Below are positions 34,965 to 44,133 of a DNA stretch of 64,000 nucleotides, piece by piece. Below the pieces are notes generated by a model that worked only from the letters and a program-made list of their open reading frames with translations, had not been told where the DNA came from and did not search any database. Position 1 is the stretch's first letter, and every line of letters begins with the position of its first letter. Origin of the DNA: RUG12395 sp034178705 (GTDB lineage Bacteria; Bacillota; Clostridia; Oscillospirales; CAG-272); contig JAXFQY010000045.1 in assembly GCA_034178705.1 (NCBI GenBank), positions 40,174 to 104,173 of the forward strand, in the 5' to 3' direction. The translations under genes and the position numbers were made by a program.

Positions 34965-37433
34965 CTATATGCCGGAGGGATTGAAATCCACGGAAAGTGT
35001 CACGCCGATTTTTGCCCCGCCCTCTCCGAATTCACAGAGAAGAGAGGAAAAAAGCTCCCGCGCGCGGGCATTCAGCCGGCATTTGACAACCATCCGCAAT
35101 CTGTATTTATCCGCAAGTTTGTAAATCGGTGCCTCAAAGGGCCCGAAAGCAATCACCTTAACATCACGGAAATCCCCGGCGATTGCCCGTCCGAAGGAAG
35201 AAGAAAGCCGTTCGGAGGCACGCGCCAGCGCGTCCTCATCCCTTGCGGAAAGGGTCATCAGAACAAGATCACAGAACGGAGGCCAAAGATACGCCTCGCG
35301 GAGTTTGATCTCCGCCTCGTAAAACTCTTCATAATCCCCTCTGCAGGCAAGGCGGAGCGCTTCATTATCCGGCTTGAAGGTCTGTACAACCGCAACACCG
35401 CCGCGCTCGGCGCGTCCCGCGCGCCCGACAACCTGCGTGATGAGAGAGAAAGTCCGTTCGTTTGCCCGGTAATCTCCAAGTGAAAGGGAGGCATCGGCAT
35501 TGAGTACGCCGACAAGTGTGACAAGCGGAAAGTCGTGCCCTTTTGCCACCATTTGGGTACCGAGCAGGACATCCGCACGATGCGCCCGAAATGCCGAAAG
35601 CAAAGCATTGTATGCTTCCTTTGTCGCTGTAGTGTCTGCATCCATCCTCGTCGGTGTCAGCTCCGGAAGCAAGCGGTTGATTTCCGCCTCCGCCTGTTGC
35701 GTTCCGCAGCCCATAAAGGTCAGCTTGTCGGATCCGCAGGAAGGACATTTTTTCTGAACCGAGCAGGTATAACCGCAATAATGGCAAAGCAGTCTCCCGT
35801 CTGTCTCTCCTTTTTCGCGATGCCGCGCAAGCGGAACCGAGCAGCTCGGGCAAAGAACCGTCTCCCCGCATGACATGCACAGCTCAAAGCTGTTGTATCC
35901 GCGGCGATTGAGAAAAACAATCGCCTGCTCCCCGTGTGTCTTCAGAGCCTCCAGCCGGGTCAGAAGCTCCCGGGAGAAGGGTGCGGTATTTCCGGAACGC
36001 AGTTCCTCCCGCATATCAGCAATCCGTACCTCGGGCAGCTTGGCACCACCGTAGCGCTCGGTCAGCCGAAGAAGCTCATACTGTCCCGTTTTCGCCTTCC
36101 GGAAGCTTTCCACGGACGGCGTGGCGGAACAAAGCAGCATAAGCGCCTTTTCTTTTGCGCAGCGGAAGCGCGCCACGTCGCGCGCATGATATTTCGGATC
36201 GGTATCGGATTTATAAGTATGCTCCTGTTCCTCATCGAGCACAATCATGCCGAGTCGCGGCAGAGGCGCAAAAACCGCGCTTCTGGTACCGATTACAACA
36301 TCAACCGTGCCCGAACGAATCCGCTTATAGGCATCCAATCGCTCCCCTGCCGAAAGAGCAGAGTGCAAAACGGCAACCCGCTCCCCGTAAAAGGAGCAGA
36401 AAATTGAAACGGTCTGCGGAGTGAGGGAAATCTCCGGAACCAGCAGAATAACCGTTTTCCCGGCGCCGGTGACCTCATCAATCATCGCCTTGATCACACG
36501 GGTTTTTCCGCTGCCGGTTACACCGAAAAGCAAAGCCGCTTTCGGCTCTCCGGAGCGGAAAAGCTCGCAAAGGCGAAGCCAGACCGCACGCTGCGCGTCG
36601 CTCAGAATATTCTTCTTTGTGGGATCAATCCGGATATCCGCATAGGGATTTCGGAAAGCTTCGATTTTCTCCGCCCGGATCAGCCCGCGCTCCTCAAGAG
36701 CCTTCAGCTGTGCCGAGGTACAACCGGCTCTCTTCAGAAGGGCACCGCGTTCCTCTCCATCCGCAGCGATAACAGCGGCGAGAAGAAGACGCTGCTTTTT
36801 TCCGGTAACCGCGCGGGGGCCCCGCCCCTCGGCTGCTTCCTCCGCCTCCCCGACCGATACGGCAAGATGCAGAACAGTAATGAATTTTTCATTTGTCGGC
36901 TCCTTGACCGCATAATCGCGGAGAAGAAATCCGCGGCGGCACAGACGCGCGACCAGTTCCCCGGCGCTTTCCCCGAAATCCTCTTTCAAGCGCCCGACGG
37001 TAACCTTTCCGGCGAGACGAACATAATCGTATACGGCGCGCTCGGTCGGTCGGAGCGCTTCGGGATCTCCCTTCCCGGGCAAAAGCAATTCGCTGAGTCC
37101 GGAAAAGGCAGCGGTGGGCAGAAGCGTCCGTGCCGCCTCCCCCACCGTACAAAGAGTTGTTTTCTTCAGATAAGCACAAAGCTCAAGCTGACGGTCGTCA
37201 AGGGCAAAACGGTCGCTGTTTACCGCAAGCACGGGCTTCACGCGTTCATATTCACAGGAGTCGGAGAGGGCGGTAACAAGCGCCGGAACCCGGCGGTTCG
37301 AAGGACCGAACGGTACGGTGACAAAGGTGCCCGGACGTACTTCTCCCTCCGTTTCATCCGGAAGATAATAGTCATACGAACGATCGACATGATAAGGCAC
37401 GTCGAGAATGTGAACCTTGACAAATCCGCTCAT
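34965..37433 (-). CDS. priA: Primosomal replication restart helicase
   Basis: 822-residue 3'-5' DNA helicase that reloads the replisome. An N-terminal 3'BD domain (about 1-105) is followed by Walker A GVTGSGKT, Walker B region DEEQEHTYKSD, and a zinc-binding region with paired cysteines (CMSCGETVLCPSC, CHYCGYTC, CPSCGS). The helicase C-terminal motif RVGRAGRAERG appears as VVGRAGRAERG. Length is usual. It lies between def and rpoZ; coaBC, often found here, is missing. Confidence 0.97.
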   Translation of the reverse strand: MSGFVKVHILDVPYHVDRSYDYYLPDETEGEVRPGTFVTVPFGPSNRRVPALVTALSDSCEYERVKPVLAVNSDRFALDDRQLELCAYLKKTTLCTVGEAARTLLPTAAFSGLSELLLPGKGDPEALRPTERAVYDYVRLAGKVTVGRLKEDFGESAGELVARLCRRGFLLRDYAVKEPTNEKFITVLHLAVSVGEAEEAAEGRGPRAVTGKKQRLLLAAVIAADGEERGALLKRAGCTSAQLKALEERGLIRAEKIEAFRNPYADIRIDPTKKNILSDAQRAVWLRLCELFRSGEPKAALLFGVTGSGKTRVIKAMIDEVTGAGKTVILLVPEISLTPQTVSIFCSFYGERVAVLHSALSAGERLDAYKRIRSGTVDVVIGTRSAVFAPLPRLGMIVLDEEQEHTYKSDTDPKYHARDVARFRCAKEKALMLLCSATPSVESFRKAKTGQYELLRLTERYGGAKLPEVRIADMREELRSGNTAPFSRELLTRLEALKTHGEQAIVFLNRRGYNSFELCMSCGETVLCPSCSVPLARHREKGETDGRLLCHYCGYTCSVQKKCPSCGSDKLTFMGCGTQQAEAEINRLLPELTPTRMDADTTATKEAYNALLSAFRAHRADVLLGTQMVAKGHDFPLVTLVGVLNADASLSLGDYRANERTFSLITQVVGRAGRAERGGVAVVQTFKPDNEALRLACRGDYEEFYEAEIKLREAYLWPPFCDLVLMTLSARDEDALARASERLSSSFGRAIAGDFRDVKVIAFGPFEAPIYKLADKYRLRMVVKCRLNARARELFSSLLCEFGEGGAKIGVTLSVDFNPSGI

Positions 37434-37448
37434 GGCTCCCGATCCGGA

Positions 37449-37715
37449 TCAGGCGTGCTTCGGCTCGTCGATAACATATTCACCGTCAGCGATACGGTTG
37501 ATCGCCGCCTTGACGGCCTTTTCCTCCGATGCCTCCAGCTTCAGCATGGCTGCGATGGTTTTATCGGTTTCCTTGCTTGCAATCTTGCGCTCGGCCTCGG
37601 CACGGCGCTCCACATACTCGTCAGTCAACTCACGGGCGCATTTCGCCGTTGCGATAACAAGCTCGTAGCGGTTGATCTTTCCTTTTGTCAGTTCATCGAT
37701 TGAGGGCTTGATCAT
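37449..37715 (-). CDS. rpoZ: RNA polymerase omega subunit
   Basis: 88 residues starting MIKPSIDELT, with the conserved NRYELVIATAKCAREL and a charged C-terminus. ATG at 37,715 has AGGAGA about 8 bases upstream; the annotated-looking longer frame from 37,742 begins before that site. Position next to gmk is conserved in Firmicutes. Confidence 0.93.
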   Translation of the reverse strand: MIKPSIDELTKGKINRYELVIATAKCARELTDEYVERRAEAERKIASKETDKTIAAMLKLEASEEKAVKAAINRIADGEYVIDEPKHA

Positions 37716-37742
37716 AATATCTGTCTCCTTCGGATTATCCAA

Positions 37743-38375
37743 TTAGTTATTAAAATACTTTTCGGCCGCGTGAGGCGTACGCCTTACCGTGAGCTGCTCG
37801 GAAAGCGCGATTGCACGGATCATGTCTGCCGTCGTCTCCGCCTTGCCTGTCTCATTCACGAGGATGTAATCGTATTTCGGAAGCTCATCAAGCTCGGCAT
37901 GGGCGCGTGCCAAACGACGCAAAATGGATTCCTCGCTGTCTCTCGCACGGGTACGCAGACGGCGTTCCTGCTCTGCGGCTCCGGGCGGAACAATCATTAC
38001 GAGAATGGCGTCCGGATAGACCTTTTTGATTTGTGCGCCTCCGACAACATCAATCTCCAGCAGAAGATGCTTTCCGCCGCCGAGCGCCTCGAGCACGGGT
38101 GCTTTCGGTGTTCCGTAATAATTACCGAGATACTCGGTATACTCCAGCAGCTCATGCTCGGCAATCATGCGTTCAAATTCCGCACGGGTTTTGAAGTAAT
38201 ACTCCACACCGTCGCGCTCTCCTTTGCCGGGGAAGCGCGTAGTCGCGGAAACGGAAAGGGCAAAATCGTCATTGTACTGCGTCAGGAGCTTCATAACCGT
38301 TCCCTTACCGCTTCCGGCAGGACCGGAAACAACGAAAAGCAGTCCGGGTCTTTTACCGAAGAAGTCATTCGCCAT
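37743..38375 (-). CDS. gmk: Guanylate kinase
   Basis: 210-residue enzyme, GMP + ATP to GDP + ADP. The P-loop is SGPAGSGKGT (about 17-26), GMP-binding segment TTRFPGKGERDGVEYYF with the usual RxxRxGExxGxxY-like layout, and the lid region with paired arginines (ERRLRTRARDSEE). It starts 1 base after the remA stop. Confidence 0.97.
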   Translation of the reverse strand: MANDFFGKRPGLLFVVSGPAGSGKGTVMKLLTQYNDDFALSVSATTRFPGKGERDGVEYYFKTRAEFERMIAEHELLEYTEYLGNYYGTPKAPVLEALGGGKHLLLEIDVVGGAQIKKVYPDAILVMIVPPGAAEQERRLRTRARDSEESILRRLARAHAELDELPKYDYILVNETGKAETTADMIRAIALSEQLTVRRTPHAAEKYFNN

Positions 38376-38376
38376 A

Positions 38377-38643
38377 TCAGCCTTCCCCCTCGCCCTCGTC
38401 CTCTGACTGTTTTCCGTTCAAACGCCAGGAAATGGTCTCCGGCTGCACGGCGGAAAGGATCACATGCTCGCTATCCGTAATGATCACGGAACGGGTCCGT
38501 CTGCCGCAGGTCACATCAATCACACGCCCCGCGTCGCGCGCGTCCTGAACCAGTCTTTTGACCGGCGCACTGTCCGGACTGACAAGCGCCACAACCCGTT
38601 CGGAGGCAACCACATTTCCGTAGCCGATACTGATGAATTTCAT
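38377..38643 (-). CDS. remA: RemA/DUF370 DNA-binding regulator
   Basis: 88 residues of the RemA (DUF370) family: MKFISIGYGNVVASERVVA, then the PVKRLVQDARDAG helix and GRRTRSVIITDS. In Bacillus subtilis RemA activates extracellular-matrix and osmoprotection genes by binding as a ring-like oligomer. A Glu/Asp/Gly-rich C-terminal tail is unconserved. ATG at 38,643 has AGGAG 6 bases upstream. The polysaccharide cluster in this window is a conceivable target; that is inference. Confidence 0.93.
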   Translation of the reverse strand: MKFISIGYGNVVASERVVALVSPDSAPVKRLVQDARDAGRVIDVTCGRRTRSVIITDSEHVILSAVQPETISWRLNGKQSEDEGEGEG

Positions 38644-38658
38644 ATACACTCCTGTATT

Positions 38659-39549
38659 TTACTCGATATTCTGGATTTGCTCCCGGATTTTTTCAAGCTC
38701 ACTTTTCATCTCCACAACCTTGCGGCTGATCGAAAGGTTCGCGCATTTGGATCCGATCGTGTTGGTTTCCCTGTTGATCTCCTGCAACAGAAAATCAAGC
38801 TTTCTTCCGGCGGTACCGCCCGCGTCCAGAATATCACGAAAGGCGGAAAAGTGACTGGAAAGCCGCACAAGCTCCTCATCAATTGCGATTTTGTCTGCAA
38901 AAAGAGCGCATTCGGTCAGAAGCCGTCCCTCGTCTGGCACGATTCCCTCCTCTCCGAGCAGCTTGCCAATACGGTCCCGCAGTTTATCCCTACGCGCGCG
39001 GACATCCTCATCGGACAGGGCAGCAATTTCCGGCGTCACCGCCTCAATCCCCGCCAGCTTTCCACGAATATCCTTTTCAATTTTGGCACCCTCAGCAGCG
39101 CGGGCAGCAAGAAACACATCCGCGGCGTCGGCAAGCGCCGGAAGCAACAATTGCCAGTCCTTTTCCGCATCGTGCTCCGGCTTCTTCACCCGGAACACCT
39201 CCGGGTTGGCGGCGACACGCATCGTTGTAATATCGTCCGGCAGTCCGAAACGGCGCGAAAGCTCACGCAAAGCGGCGATATACGCTTCGGTGTAATCCTC
39301 ATCAAGGGTTATCTCCGCCGAGTTAACGGAGGACAGATTCTCAACACCGATATAGACATCCACTTTCCCGCGCGCGACACCCCGCCCGGAAAGATACGAT
39401 TTGACCTTGTCCTCAAGAAAGGAGTAAACGCGGGGCAACTTAACGGTACAGTCGAGGAAGCGGTTGTTCACCGAACGGATTTCCGCCGTAACCTCCCGTT
39501 CCGCCGTACGATGCACGCCGCGCCCGAAAGCAGTCATGCTGTATATCAT
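38659..39549 (-). CDS. yicC: YicC-family endoribonuclease
   Basis: 296 residues with N-terminal YicC_N (MIYSMTAFGRG, SVNNRFLD near 27-34) and C-terminal DUF1732 (INRETNTIGSKCANLSIS) domains. E. coli YicC cleaves RNA including the small RNA RyhB region. As first gene of the operon it has GAGG 6 bases before ATG and a promoter about 50 bases upstream. Confidence 0.95.
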   Translation of the reverse strand: MIYSMTAFGRGVHRTAEREVTAEIRSVNNRFLDCTVKLPRVYSFLEDKVKSYLSGRGVARGKVDVYIGVENLSSVNSAEITLDEDYTEAYIAALRELSRRFGLPDDITTMRVAANPEVFRVKKPEHDAEKDWQLLLPALADAADVFLAARAAEGAKIEKDIRGKLAGIEAVTPEIAALSDEDVRARRDKLRDRIGKLLGEEGIVPDEGRLLTECALFADKIAIDEELVRLSSHFSAFRDILDAGGTAGRKLDFLLQEINRETNTIGSKCANLSISRKVVEMKSELEKIREQIQNIE

Positions 39550-39597
39550 ATCATACCTCGAATCCGATTTCTGCCGCAGATCGCTCTGTTTCTTTAT

Positions 39598-39627
39598 ATT
39601 ATATAATATTTAACCAGGGAAAGTCAA
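39598..39627 (-). promoter_or_regulatory. Promoter of the yicC-rsgA operon
   Basis: Minus strand TTGACT (39,622-39,627), 18-base spacer, TATAAT (39,598-39,603). No other gene start is between it and yicC. All 13 downstream genes to rsgA are co-oriented with gaps under 60 bases. Confidence 0.7.
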
Positions 39628-39664
39628 CCATCCGCGCAATTTTCGAAGCATCGGACTTATCGTT

Positions 39665-40558
39665 TTATTCGGAGTATTGAGGGGATTCCCGCCGATATTC
39701 GGTCGGAGTCATCCCGGTCAGGCGTTTAAAGGTATTTGAAAAGTGGTAGACACTCGAAAAGGCAAGCGTTGCGGCGATCTCCTTGATTTCACAGTTCCGG
39801 TTCTGAAGAAGCTGCTTTGCGCATTCAATCTTCCGCTCAAGCATATACTGTTTCGGAGTCGTACCGTATTTCCGTTTGAAAACCGCAGTGATATAATTGC
39901 TGTTCAGATGAAACTGCCGCGCAAGCTGCTCCACGGACAAAGTGAAATCCATTCGATTGTCGATGAAAAGCTTCAATCGCAGCGGCAAATCCACCTTAAC
40001 CTCATTGCCGCGTACCTCGCGGTCCATACGAAGAATCATGGCGGAAAAAACCTGTGCCGCGCGGTAGTTCCGCTCATCCAGGCTCTCCTCTGTCGGGGAA
40101 GAGTAAATGTTATGGATTTCATGAATCATCGGAGAAAAATCGCTGTGCAGCACAATCACCGGAGCTGTAATATCATACGCCTCCAGGAGCTTGGTAATCA
40201 GCTTCCCGCGGACATTGATCCAAATTTTCTCGAACGGGTGCTCCCGGTCTGCATAATAAATATGGGAGCAGTTGTTATTGAGAAAGTAAAAATCCCCTGC
40301 AGAAACGGAATATTTAATTCCCTCACACTCGATATAACCCGTTCCGGAGAGAACCGCTTCAAAGACATAAATTCCGAAACGCCGCACACCTGTGCGGCAT
40401 CGTTCAATCCGATAGCCCGGGAAAGGATGCGTAATTCCGAGCGTTTCCACATAAAGAGGATCGTTCATGGAAAAGGCAAGTGTGTTGTGAAACAGTTCTT
40501 CTCCGGGGAGGGAAATCTTTACGCTCTTCTTGGGGGGCTGAAAAGTATTCTCCAACAT
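39665..40558 (-). CDS. AraC-family transcription regulator
   Basis: 297 residues: an N-terminal cupin-like sensor domain (about 25-165, with GTGYIECEG and AGDFYFLNNN) and a C-terminal pair of helix-turn-helix motifs (about 195-292; LSVEQLARQFHLNSNYITAVFKR and IKEIAATLAFSSVYHFSNTFKR). Such regulators typically respond to sugars. It is divergent from the lipoprotein solute-binding gene at 40,728 and shares overlapping promoters with it, so it is the likely regulator of that gene and of itself. Confidence 0.92.
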   Translation of the reverse strand: MLENTFQPPKKSVKISLPGEELFHNTLAFSMNDPLYVETLGITHPFPGYRIERCRTGVRRFGIYVFEAVLSGTGYIECEGIKYSVSAGDFYFLNNNCSHIYYADREHPFEKIWINVRGKLITKLLEAYDITAPVIVLHSDFSPMIHEIHNIYSSPTEESLDERNYRAAQVFSAMILRMDREVRGNEVKVDLPLRLKLFIDNRMDFTLSVEQLARQFHLNSNYITAVFKRKYGTTPKQYMLERKIECAKQLLQNRNCEIKEIAATLAFSSVYHFSNTFKRLTGMTPTEYRRESPQYSE

Positions 40559-40609
40559 TGCTCACCTCATGCAGAAGGTTTTTTTGTATGTGTACGGGGG
40601 AATTTCGTA

Positions 40610-40638
40610 TTGACTGTCTGATGCCTAAATGATATCAT
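40610..40638 (+). promoter_or_regulatory. Promoter of the solute-binding lipoprotein gene
   Basis: TTGACT (40,610-40,615), 17 bases, TATCAT (40,633-40,638). Its -10 overlaps the -10 of the divergent araC promoter, so the two cannot be occupied together. Confidence 0.6.
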
Positions 40639-40657
40639 AGTACTAAGGAAAAGTAAA
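40629..40657 (-). promoter_or_regulatory. Promoter of the AraC-family gene
   Basis: Minus strand TTTACT (40,652-40,657), 17 bases, TATCAT (40,629-40,634). The leader to the araC-type ATG is about 65 bases and has AGGTGAG just before it. Confidence 0.5.
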
Positions 40658-40727
40658 GTCCGAACTTGCTTTTTTCAGGTGATTTTTTTATTAAAAAAGA
40701 AAGGAAATTTGAAAAACGGAGGAAATC

Positions 40728-42203
40728 ATGAAAACGAAAACGATCTGTCTTCTGCTCGCTGCTCTGATGCTTCTGCTCGCTTTGTCTGCCTGCGGTGAAA
40801 ACACGCCCTCTGTTACGACAAATCCCGATGATACGCAGATAACCACAGAATCCCCCGCAACAAGCACGGAATACGTCGAACAGCTCGTTCTGCCCGATGA
40901 TCATAAATACAACGGATCCACATTTACGATTCTGTGCACGGCCAATATGGCAAATCCTCCCACGCCGTTCAAGGAGAACAGCGGTTATTCGGAAATCATT
41001 AACGAGGCGGTCTACCAACGCAACGCCAAAATCGAGGATTCGTTTGACGTGGTCATCGAGCTGATTGAAGAATACTCCCTTGCAGTCGGACCGACCGTTA
41101 CGCGGTTTATTGCAAACCGGACCTCCGGTGATACGATGTATGACTCCAGTCTGATCGCCGTTCAGGAAGCAAGCCAGTTGGCCTACCAGGGATATCTGTC
41201 GGATTTGGGAGACATGCCTTATGTCTGTCTGGAAAAATCCTGGTGGGATCAGAATGCCAACAAAGAAATCAGCATTTTCGGAAAAACCTACTATACCACC
41301 GGTGATATTTCCTTCAGCGATAAAGAATACACCTTCTCCGTGGTTTTCAACAAGGATCTCGCAAAGGAAAAGAACATCGAAGACCTTTATGCACTCGTGC
41401 GCGAGGGAAAATGGACTCTTGATAAGCTCAGTGAGTTAAGTCAGCTTGTCTCGGAGGATCTCGACGGCAACGACATCCTCGACCAGAACGATCAGTACGG
41501 TCTGATGGTCTGGGCACAGGGTCTTGTCACGATGATACACGGATCCGGCAACAGCATCGCCCGCATCGATGAAAACGATCAGTTTGTTCTCAGCCTCAAT
41601 AACGAAACCTGCGCTTCTGTGACTACGGACTTTGTGAAGCTTCTGAACGAGCCGTCCTCTGTCAACTTTCAGTCATCCAAGGCAATCGAGGGATCCTGGA
41701 TGACTATGGTAAAGAATAATCAGGTACTCTTCCTCCTTCAGTATCTGAAAGCGGTTCCTCTGTTGCGCGACTCGGAAATTCCCTTCGGCATTCTCCCGGT
41801 CCCGAAATACACCGAAAGCCAGGACCGTTATCATTGCGGAATCACCAATCTGACTGCCATGTACAGCGTTCCCGCAGATATCGCGGATGAAGAGATGAGC
41901 GGAGTCCTCAGCGAAGCAATGGCCAGTTACTCCCAAAAAACCGTAACGCCCGCTTATATTGAACGCGCGGTCAAAGGTCTTTACGTTTCGGACGAGGAAA
42001 GCGTGGAAACACTGGAGCTGATCTTTGCTAACCGGCTGTATGACCTCGGCACCTTCTATCGTCTCGGTGCTTTGAATACCATGCTTGGCAATATTGTTAT
42101 GAGCAAAAACGACACCTTTGCGTCCGATTACGGCCGCTACTCCATTGCTGCAGAAAAAATGGCAAATCAGATCAATGATTTCTTCCAGTCCAGCAATGAT
42201 TGA
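40728..42203 (+). CDS. Extracellular solute-binding lipoprotein, orphan
   Basis: 491 residues with a signal peptide and lipobox LSAC (Cys22), a Thr/Ser-rich linker to about 55, then a type-1 solute-binding fold (ABC carbohydrate class). It resembles the anchored protein at 10,362-11,858 in the GKWTLDKLS block and C-terminus. No permease or ATPase genes accompany it; the next gene is a convergent ATPase of another family. GGAGG lies 6 bases upstream of ATG. Sugar binding is likely by family; partner transporter unknown. Confidence 0.85.
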   Translation: MKTKTICLLLAALMLLLALSACGENTPSVTTNPDDTQITTESPATSTEYVEQLVLPDDHKYNGSTFTILCTANMANPPTPFKENSGYSEIINEAVYQRNAKIEDSFDVVIELIEEYSLAVGPTVTRFIANRTSGDTMYDSSLIAVQEASQLAYQGYLSDLGDMPYVCLEKSWWDQNANKEISIFGKTYYTTGDISFSDKEYTFSVVFNKDLAKEKNIEDLYALVREGKWTLDKLSELSQLVSEDLDGNDILDQNDQYGLMVWAQGLVTMIHGSGNSIARIDENDQFVLSLNNETCASVTTDFVKLLNEPSSVNFQSSKAIEGSWMTMVKNNQVLFLLQYLKAVPLLRDSEIPFGILPVPKYTESQDRYHCGITNLTAMYSVPADIADEEMSGVLSEAMASYSQKTVTPAYIERAVKGLYVSDEESVETLELIFANRLYDLGTFYRLGALNTMLGNIVMSKNDTFASDYGRYSIAAEKMANQINDFFQSSND

Positions 42204-42216
42204 TTGCCGAAAAACC

Positions 42217-42248
42217 AAAAAAAGAACGCCCGTGGGCGTTCTTTTTTT
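42217..42248. terminator. Bidirectional terminator between solute-binding gene and HerA-like gene
   Basis: A 15-bp perfect stem with a 2-base loop (GAACGCCC-gt-GGGCGTTC flanked by A7 and T7). It serves both converging genes. Confidence 0.9.
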
Positions 42249-42292
42249 GTATCCGTTGTAAGAAAAAGCAGCAGACCGACAAGCCCGGCAAG

Positions 42293-43777
42293 TCAAAACA
42301 TTTTTTTGAATGTTCCGAGAATGCCGCGCGCAATGGAGCGCCCCACTTCCCTGCCGATGCTTGTCACGGCGGAAGAGGTCATTTTGGAAATGGGGTTGCT
42401 TTTTCTTTTTCTCTCCCGTTCCTTTTCCTTCTCCTTCTTTTCCTTTGCCTCTGCTTTTTTCTTTTCTTCCTCTGCGGCGCTCTTGGCTTCTTCCTCGGCT
42501 TCCTCCGTAAGAATCTCATAAGCTGAACGGTTATCAACCGCATCCTCATATTTCCCGTAGAGATCATCCGCGCGAATTTCTGCGCGGCGCCGGTCCGCGT
42601 CTATTGCGCCCATCGCAGATTGCGGCGGCAGAATGGTCGCCCGCTCCACAACGGAGGGAATTCCCTTTTCATCCAGGAAACTGACGAGAGCCTCCCCGGT
42701 TCCGAGGGCGGTAATCGCTTCTACCGTGTCAAATGCAGGATTTGTACGGAAAGACTGCGCCGCAGCACGGATGGCTTTCTGCTCTGCCGGAGTATAGGCA
42801 CGCAAGGCATGCTGAACACGGTTCCCCAGCTGTGCAAGCACAGGATCGGGAATATCGGAGGGCTGCTGCGTAATAAAATACACTCCCACTCCTTTGGAGC
42901 GGATCAGCTTCACCACCTGTTCAATTTTATCCCGGAGCTGCTTCGGTGCATCGTCAAAAAGCAGATGCGCTTCATCAAAAAAGAAAACCAGCTTCGGTTT
43001 TTCCAGATCTCCTGCCTCGGGAAGATCCTCAAACAGTTCCGCAAGAAGCCAAAGAAGGAAGGTAGAATACATCAAGGGGGACTGATAAAGCCTCTGACAG
43101 TCGAGAATGTTGATATACCCTCTTCCGGAGCTGTCAAAGGTCATCCAATCGTCCAAACGGATATCCGGCTCACCGAAGAAAAGATCGCCACCCGCATCTT
43201 CCAACTGAAGCAGCGCGCGCTGAATGGCGCCGCAGGACTGTTTCGTGATATTGCCGTAGCGATTCAGCAATTCCTTTGCGTGCTCGGAAAGATAGGTAAT
43301 CATGGCGCGCAGATCCATCAGATTGATCAGCTCCCAGCCGTTGTCATCCGCCACACGGAAGGCAATCGAAAGAACGCCCTCCTGCACCGCGGAAAGGGAG
43401 AGCAGCCGGGAAAGCAACGTCGCTCCCATCTCGCTCACTGTGGTCCGGACAGGATGACCGTTTTGACCGTAAACATCCCAAAAACGGACAGGGAAGCTCT
43501 GATAACGGAAATCCTCCCGGATACCGAGTCGATCAAGCCGTTTTTCGACATTGTCATTCGGTGTCCCCTGCCGGACACACCCGGCAAGATCCCCCTTCAC
43601 GTCCGCAAGAAACACGGGAACCCCAAGTGCGGAAAAGGACTCCGCCATAACCTTCAGCGTGATGGTTTTTCCCGTTCCGGTCGCCCCGGCAATCAGCCCG
43701 TGCCGGTTTGCCATTTTCGGCAAAATATACGCCTCGCATTCTCCCTTGCCGACTAAAATTTTCCCGTCCTTCAGCAT
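42293..43777 (-). CDS. HerA-like DUF853 ATPase
   Basis: 494-residue P-loop ATPase of the HerA/FtsK clan, DUF853 family. Walker A is GATGTGKT near residue 33, Walker B lies in KLVFFFDEAHLLF, and the arginine-finger region includes GNRVQHALRAYTPAEQKA. From about 415 a highly charged Glu/Lys-rich coiled tail runs to about 460, ending in an amphipathic helix. AAGGAG is 8 bases before ATG. Family members are of uncertain function, thought to act on DNA; here it stands alone, with its own promoter and terminator. Confidence 0.9.
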   Translation of the reverse strand: MLKDGKILVGKGECEAYILPKMANRHGLIAGATGTGKTITLKVMAESFSALGVPVFLADVKGDLAGCVRQGTPNDNVEKRLDRLGIREDFRYQSFPVRFWDVYGQNGHPVRTTVSEMGATLLSRLLSLSAVQEGVLSIAFRVADDNGWELINLMDLRAMITYLSEHAKELLNRYGNITKQSCGAIQRALLQLEDAGGDLFFGEPDIRLDDWMTFDSSGRGYINILDCQRLYQSPLMYSTFLLWLLAELFEDLPEAGDLEKPKLVFFFDEAHLLFDDAPKQLRDKIEQVVKLIRSKGVGVYFITQQPSDIPDPVLAQLGNRVQHALRAYTPAEQKAIRAAAQSFRTNPAFDTVEAITALGTGEALVSFLDEKGIPSVVERATILPPQSAMGAIDADRRRAEIRADDLYGKYEDAVDNRSAYEILTEEAEEEAKSAAEEEKKKAEAKEKKEKEKERERKRKSNPISKMTSSAVTSIGREVGRSIARGILGTFKKMF

Positions 43778-43814
43778 CTTGCAAGCTCCTTATTCGGATC
43801 CTTTAATATGATTC

Positions 43815-43843
43815 ATTATATCAGCCGCCATTCCAATTGTCAA
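43815..43843 (-). promoter_or_regulatory. Promoter of the HerA-like gene
   Basis: Minus strand TTGACA (43,838-43,843), 17 bases, TATAAT (43,815-43,820): a full-consensus sigma-A promoter about 40 bases before the start codon. Confidence 0.8.
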
Positions 43844-44133
43844 GGCACGGCTGAAAAGGAAATGCCCGGAGGTCCCGTTATGGGTGGACAGCGAAAAAGG
43901 ATTGCATCCTGCAAAACAAGGATCCCCTCATCCGTCACCATAGAAAGGTCCCAATCCTTACAGGAGATTCCTTCAAAATACAAGAAGCGACCGTGCATTT
44001 CTGCCGGGATGTGCTGTCCGTTGTCCCTGACGGACAGGCAGAACTCCTGACAAGGAATCTCTTCACAGTCCCCCGGTTCTGCAATCGCAAGGATCGTGCA
44101 CTTTAAGTTGCATTCAATTAACCGCGTGACCCG
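43840..44133 (-). pseudogene. Open in-frame remnant after the PAS gene, possibly decayed
   Basis: This otherwise gene-free stretch keeps a reading frame of 97 codons in the same frame as, and directly after, the TGA of the PAS gene. It has no good start codon near its beginning. The translation contains Cys and acidic residues (for example EPGDCEEIPCQEFCLSVRDN) and looks protein-like instead of random, but matches no family I know. It may be a C-terminal domain lost by a stop mutation, a recoded UGA product, or chance. Its end overlaps the -35 box of the HerA-like gene. Confidence 0.25.

Noticed and set aside
43808..44050. Plus-strand 80-codon open frame between the HerA-like and PAS genes
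   Set aside because: Overlaps the HerA-like promoter on the other strand and has no ribosome binding site or family resemblance.
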